Below the pieces are notes generated by a model. It was not told where the DNA came from and did not search any database. It saw only the letters and a list, made by a program, of their open reading frames with translations. Shown here piece after piece: positions 47,945-48,087 of a stretch of 48,087 bases of DNA. Source of the stretch: a bacterium (GTDB taxonomy: Bacteria; 4484-113); the NCBI GenBank assembly GCA_021163765.1, contig JAGGTK010000039.1, forward strand, positions 1 to 48,087. Reading direction: 5' to 3'. A program made the translations under genes and the position numbers. The stretch's first letter is position 1. Every line of letters starts with the position of its first letter.

Positions 47945-48087
47945 AGGACAGGGCGGTGCGGCACGAGACCGCACCCTTGTATATTAGTTGAGCTGGGGAG
48001 GCCGTCGCACCCTGAGGCCCATGAGCCTGCGTTGTAGATAGGCCCCCCGCCCGGATATGCCATCCCGAAGAGTATCCAAGGCTTCGA

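Noticed and set aside
47851..48063. Minus-strand frame at the contig end starting MAYPGGGPIY
   Set aside because: It reads through the dispersed repeat and the GHKL promoter and resembles no protein. It may be part of a noncoding or repeated element cut by the contig end.

Overview
The window reads as chromosomal DNA of a G+C-rich, Gram-negative (diderm) bacterium that I cannot place in a phylum. The diderm reading rests on a complete RND/adaptor/TolC efflux set, several lipobox lipoproteins, MurG and an AMIN-type cell-wall amidase. Dockerin-like ADITPIAMNY repeats next to fibronectin type III domains, GTG and TTG starts, and many promoters lying directly against start codons suggest a little-studied lineage. 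Only one tRNA (Asn) is present. There is no rRNA, CRISPR array, integrase or transposase.

Layout. 1-170: a broken uvrA start at the contig end. 203-2502: two AT-richer unknown genes facing each other, one a protein with four exact 70-residue HTH repeats. 2537-4188: cutA, two RRM RNA-binding proteins and tRNA-Asn. 4385-9808: secreted proteins (Arg-rich protein, dockerin/FN3 lipoprotein, Ig-like protein) with a stand-alone YedF-type DsrE protein. 9794-12548: an ArnC/ArnE/ArnT-like lipid-linked sugar trio. 12597-17100: a secreted beta-propeller, then the overlapping murG, amidase, mpg genes. 17121-21344: radical SAM/B12 protein, a Fic toxin gene with an in-frame amber codon and a tail-to-tail antitoxin, and a CNNM/CorC membrane protein. 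21529-24154: a subtilase lipoprotein whose signal peptide is broken by a run of nine G, plus a second lipoprotein. 24202-28528: unknown helical protein, zinc-ribbon membrane zincin, RocB-like M20 hydrolase and a repeat lipoprotein. 28572-29661: small AT-richer genes. 29863-39738: a tetR, tolC, adaptor, RND efflux operon continuing into a DHH-type phosphoesterase and a DUF4139 protein. 39827-44272: hypF, fur, glcD. 44279-47819: an AT-richer three-gene operon (GHKL ATPase, small charged protein, sigma-70 region 4/HARE-HTH protein). 47820-48087: no gene seen.

Most interesting signals: (1) the four-copy HTH array protein; (2) the GHKL ATPase/small protein/sigma4-HARE operon, which looks like an undescribed defence or DNA-transaction system; (3) the poly-G frameshift in the subtilase; (4) the Fic gene with an amber codon and convergent antitoxin; (5) at least eleven genes with a TAnnnT box 6 to 8 nt before the start codon, which points to widespread leaderless transcription.

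Functions are read from motifs and family resemblance by eye. No database search was possible.
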